The position numbers and the translations under genes were made by a program. Shown one piece after another: positions 52,395-52,413 of a stretch of 52,413 nucleotides of DNA (positions within the stretch are counted from its first letter, which is position 1; every line of letters starts with the position of its first letter). Below the pieces are notes generated by a model. The model was not told the origin of the DNA and did not search any database. It was given only the letters and a program-made list of their open reading frames with translations. This stretch comes from Myceligenerans indicum (GTDB lineage Bacteria; Actinomycetota; Actinomycetes; Actinomycetales; Cellulomonadaceae). Location of the stretch: assembly GCF_016742955.1 (NCBI RefSeq), contig NZ_JABBYC010000032.1, positions 1-52,413 on the forward strand, read 5' to 3'.

Positions 52395-52413
52395 CTGTCT
52401 CTTATACACATCT
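52395..52413 (-). other. Nextera mosaic-end sequence (library artefact)
   Basis: The last 19 bases are the reverse complement of the Tn5 mosaic end used in Nextera libraries. Translated, it adds the spurious tail LSLIHI to the helicase frame. Confidence 0.97.

Overview
The window is a 52.4 kb contig of very GC-rich DNA with actinobacterial gene content: a BldC-type regulator, DUF3073 beside purM, a MarP-like protease, DUF3618 with an actinobacterial holin-like protein, and many start codons placed 6-7 bases after a -10 box. The set fits the order Micrococcales, perhaps Promicromonosporaceae or Cellulomonadaceae; that placement is inference. Both ends carry Illumina Nextera transposase-adapter sequence (1-46 and 52395-52413), so the contig ends are library artefacts and the first and last genes are cut.

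Layout. 49-2526: PAS protein (5' cut), purS-purQ, a GNAT acetyltransferase. 2541-5209 (minus): MBL hydrolase, then a rhodanese-metZ operon. 5210-5570: a divergent intergenic region with two S-adenosylmethionine riboswitches of different architecture, an S-box (SAM-I) type for rhodanese-metZ and a SAM-IV type for a class V aminotransferase. 7265-9188: a small membrane protein and a TrmB/LuxR-like regulator. 9276-16106: a lipid locus with an acyl-CoA dehydrogenase, a TetR regulator and a thiolase/FabG4/MaoC operon, resembling the fadE5-fadA2-fabG4-htdX neighbourhood of mycobacteria. 16184-20416: two small exported or membrane proteins, a truncated DUF222 gene under an SOS box, a Tdi1-like immunity-domain protein and a cation/proton antiporter. 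20570-34310: purL, an RNB ribonuclease, an EEP-family membrane protein, a sterol-carrier-like protein, a 1345-residue secreted nuclease/5'-nucleotidase with a chitin-binding-type C-terminus, then purF-purM and DUF3073.

34846-37388: bldC, DUF3618 and holin-like proteins, a tRNA Glu-Asp-Phe cluster and a minimal zincin. 37435-43183: a VanY-type peptidase with an Ala/Lys repeat linker, a membrane-anchored ABM-domain protein, an MscS channel, a thermolysin-family protease fused to an emfourin-like inhibitor domain, and a glycerophosphodiesterase. 43863-52394: a FtsX/MacB-type ABC exporter, a MarP-like serine protease, DUF2625, tRNA-Lys, a cysteine-free HesB-like protein, an M50-like membrane protease and a 3'-cut DEAD-box helicase.

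Themes: five genes of the formylglycinamidine/aminoimidazole part of purine synthesis (purF, purS, purQ, purL, purM) lie on the plus strand in three clusters, with an extracellular nucleic-acid-degrading enzyme just before purF. Methionine and sulfur genes share a SAM-sensing divergent control region. Non-coding structure is the less ordinary part: the paired SAM riboswitches, a three-way-junction RNA candidate at 39032-39116, a fold that recurs at 26248-26311 and 36233-36290, and a 102-base inverted repeat after purM.
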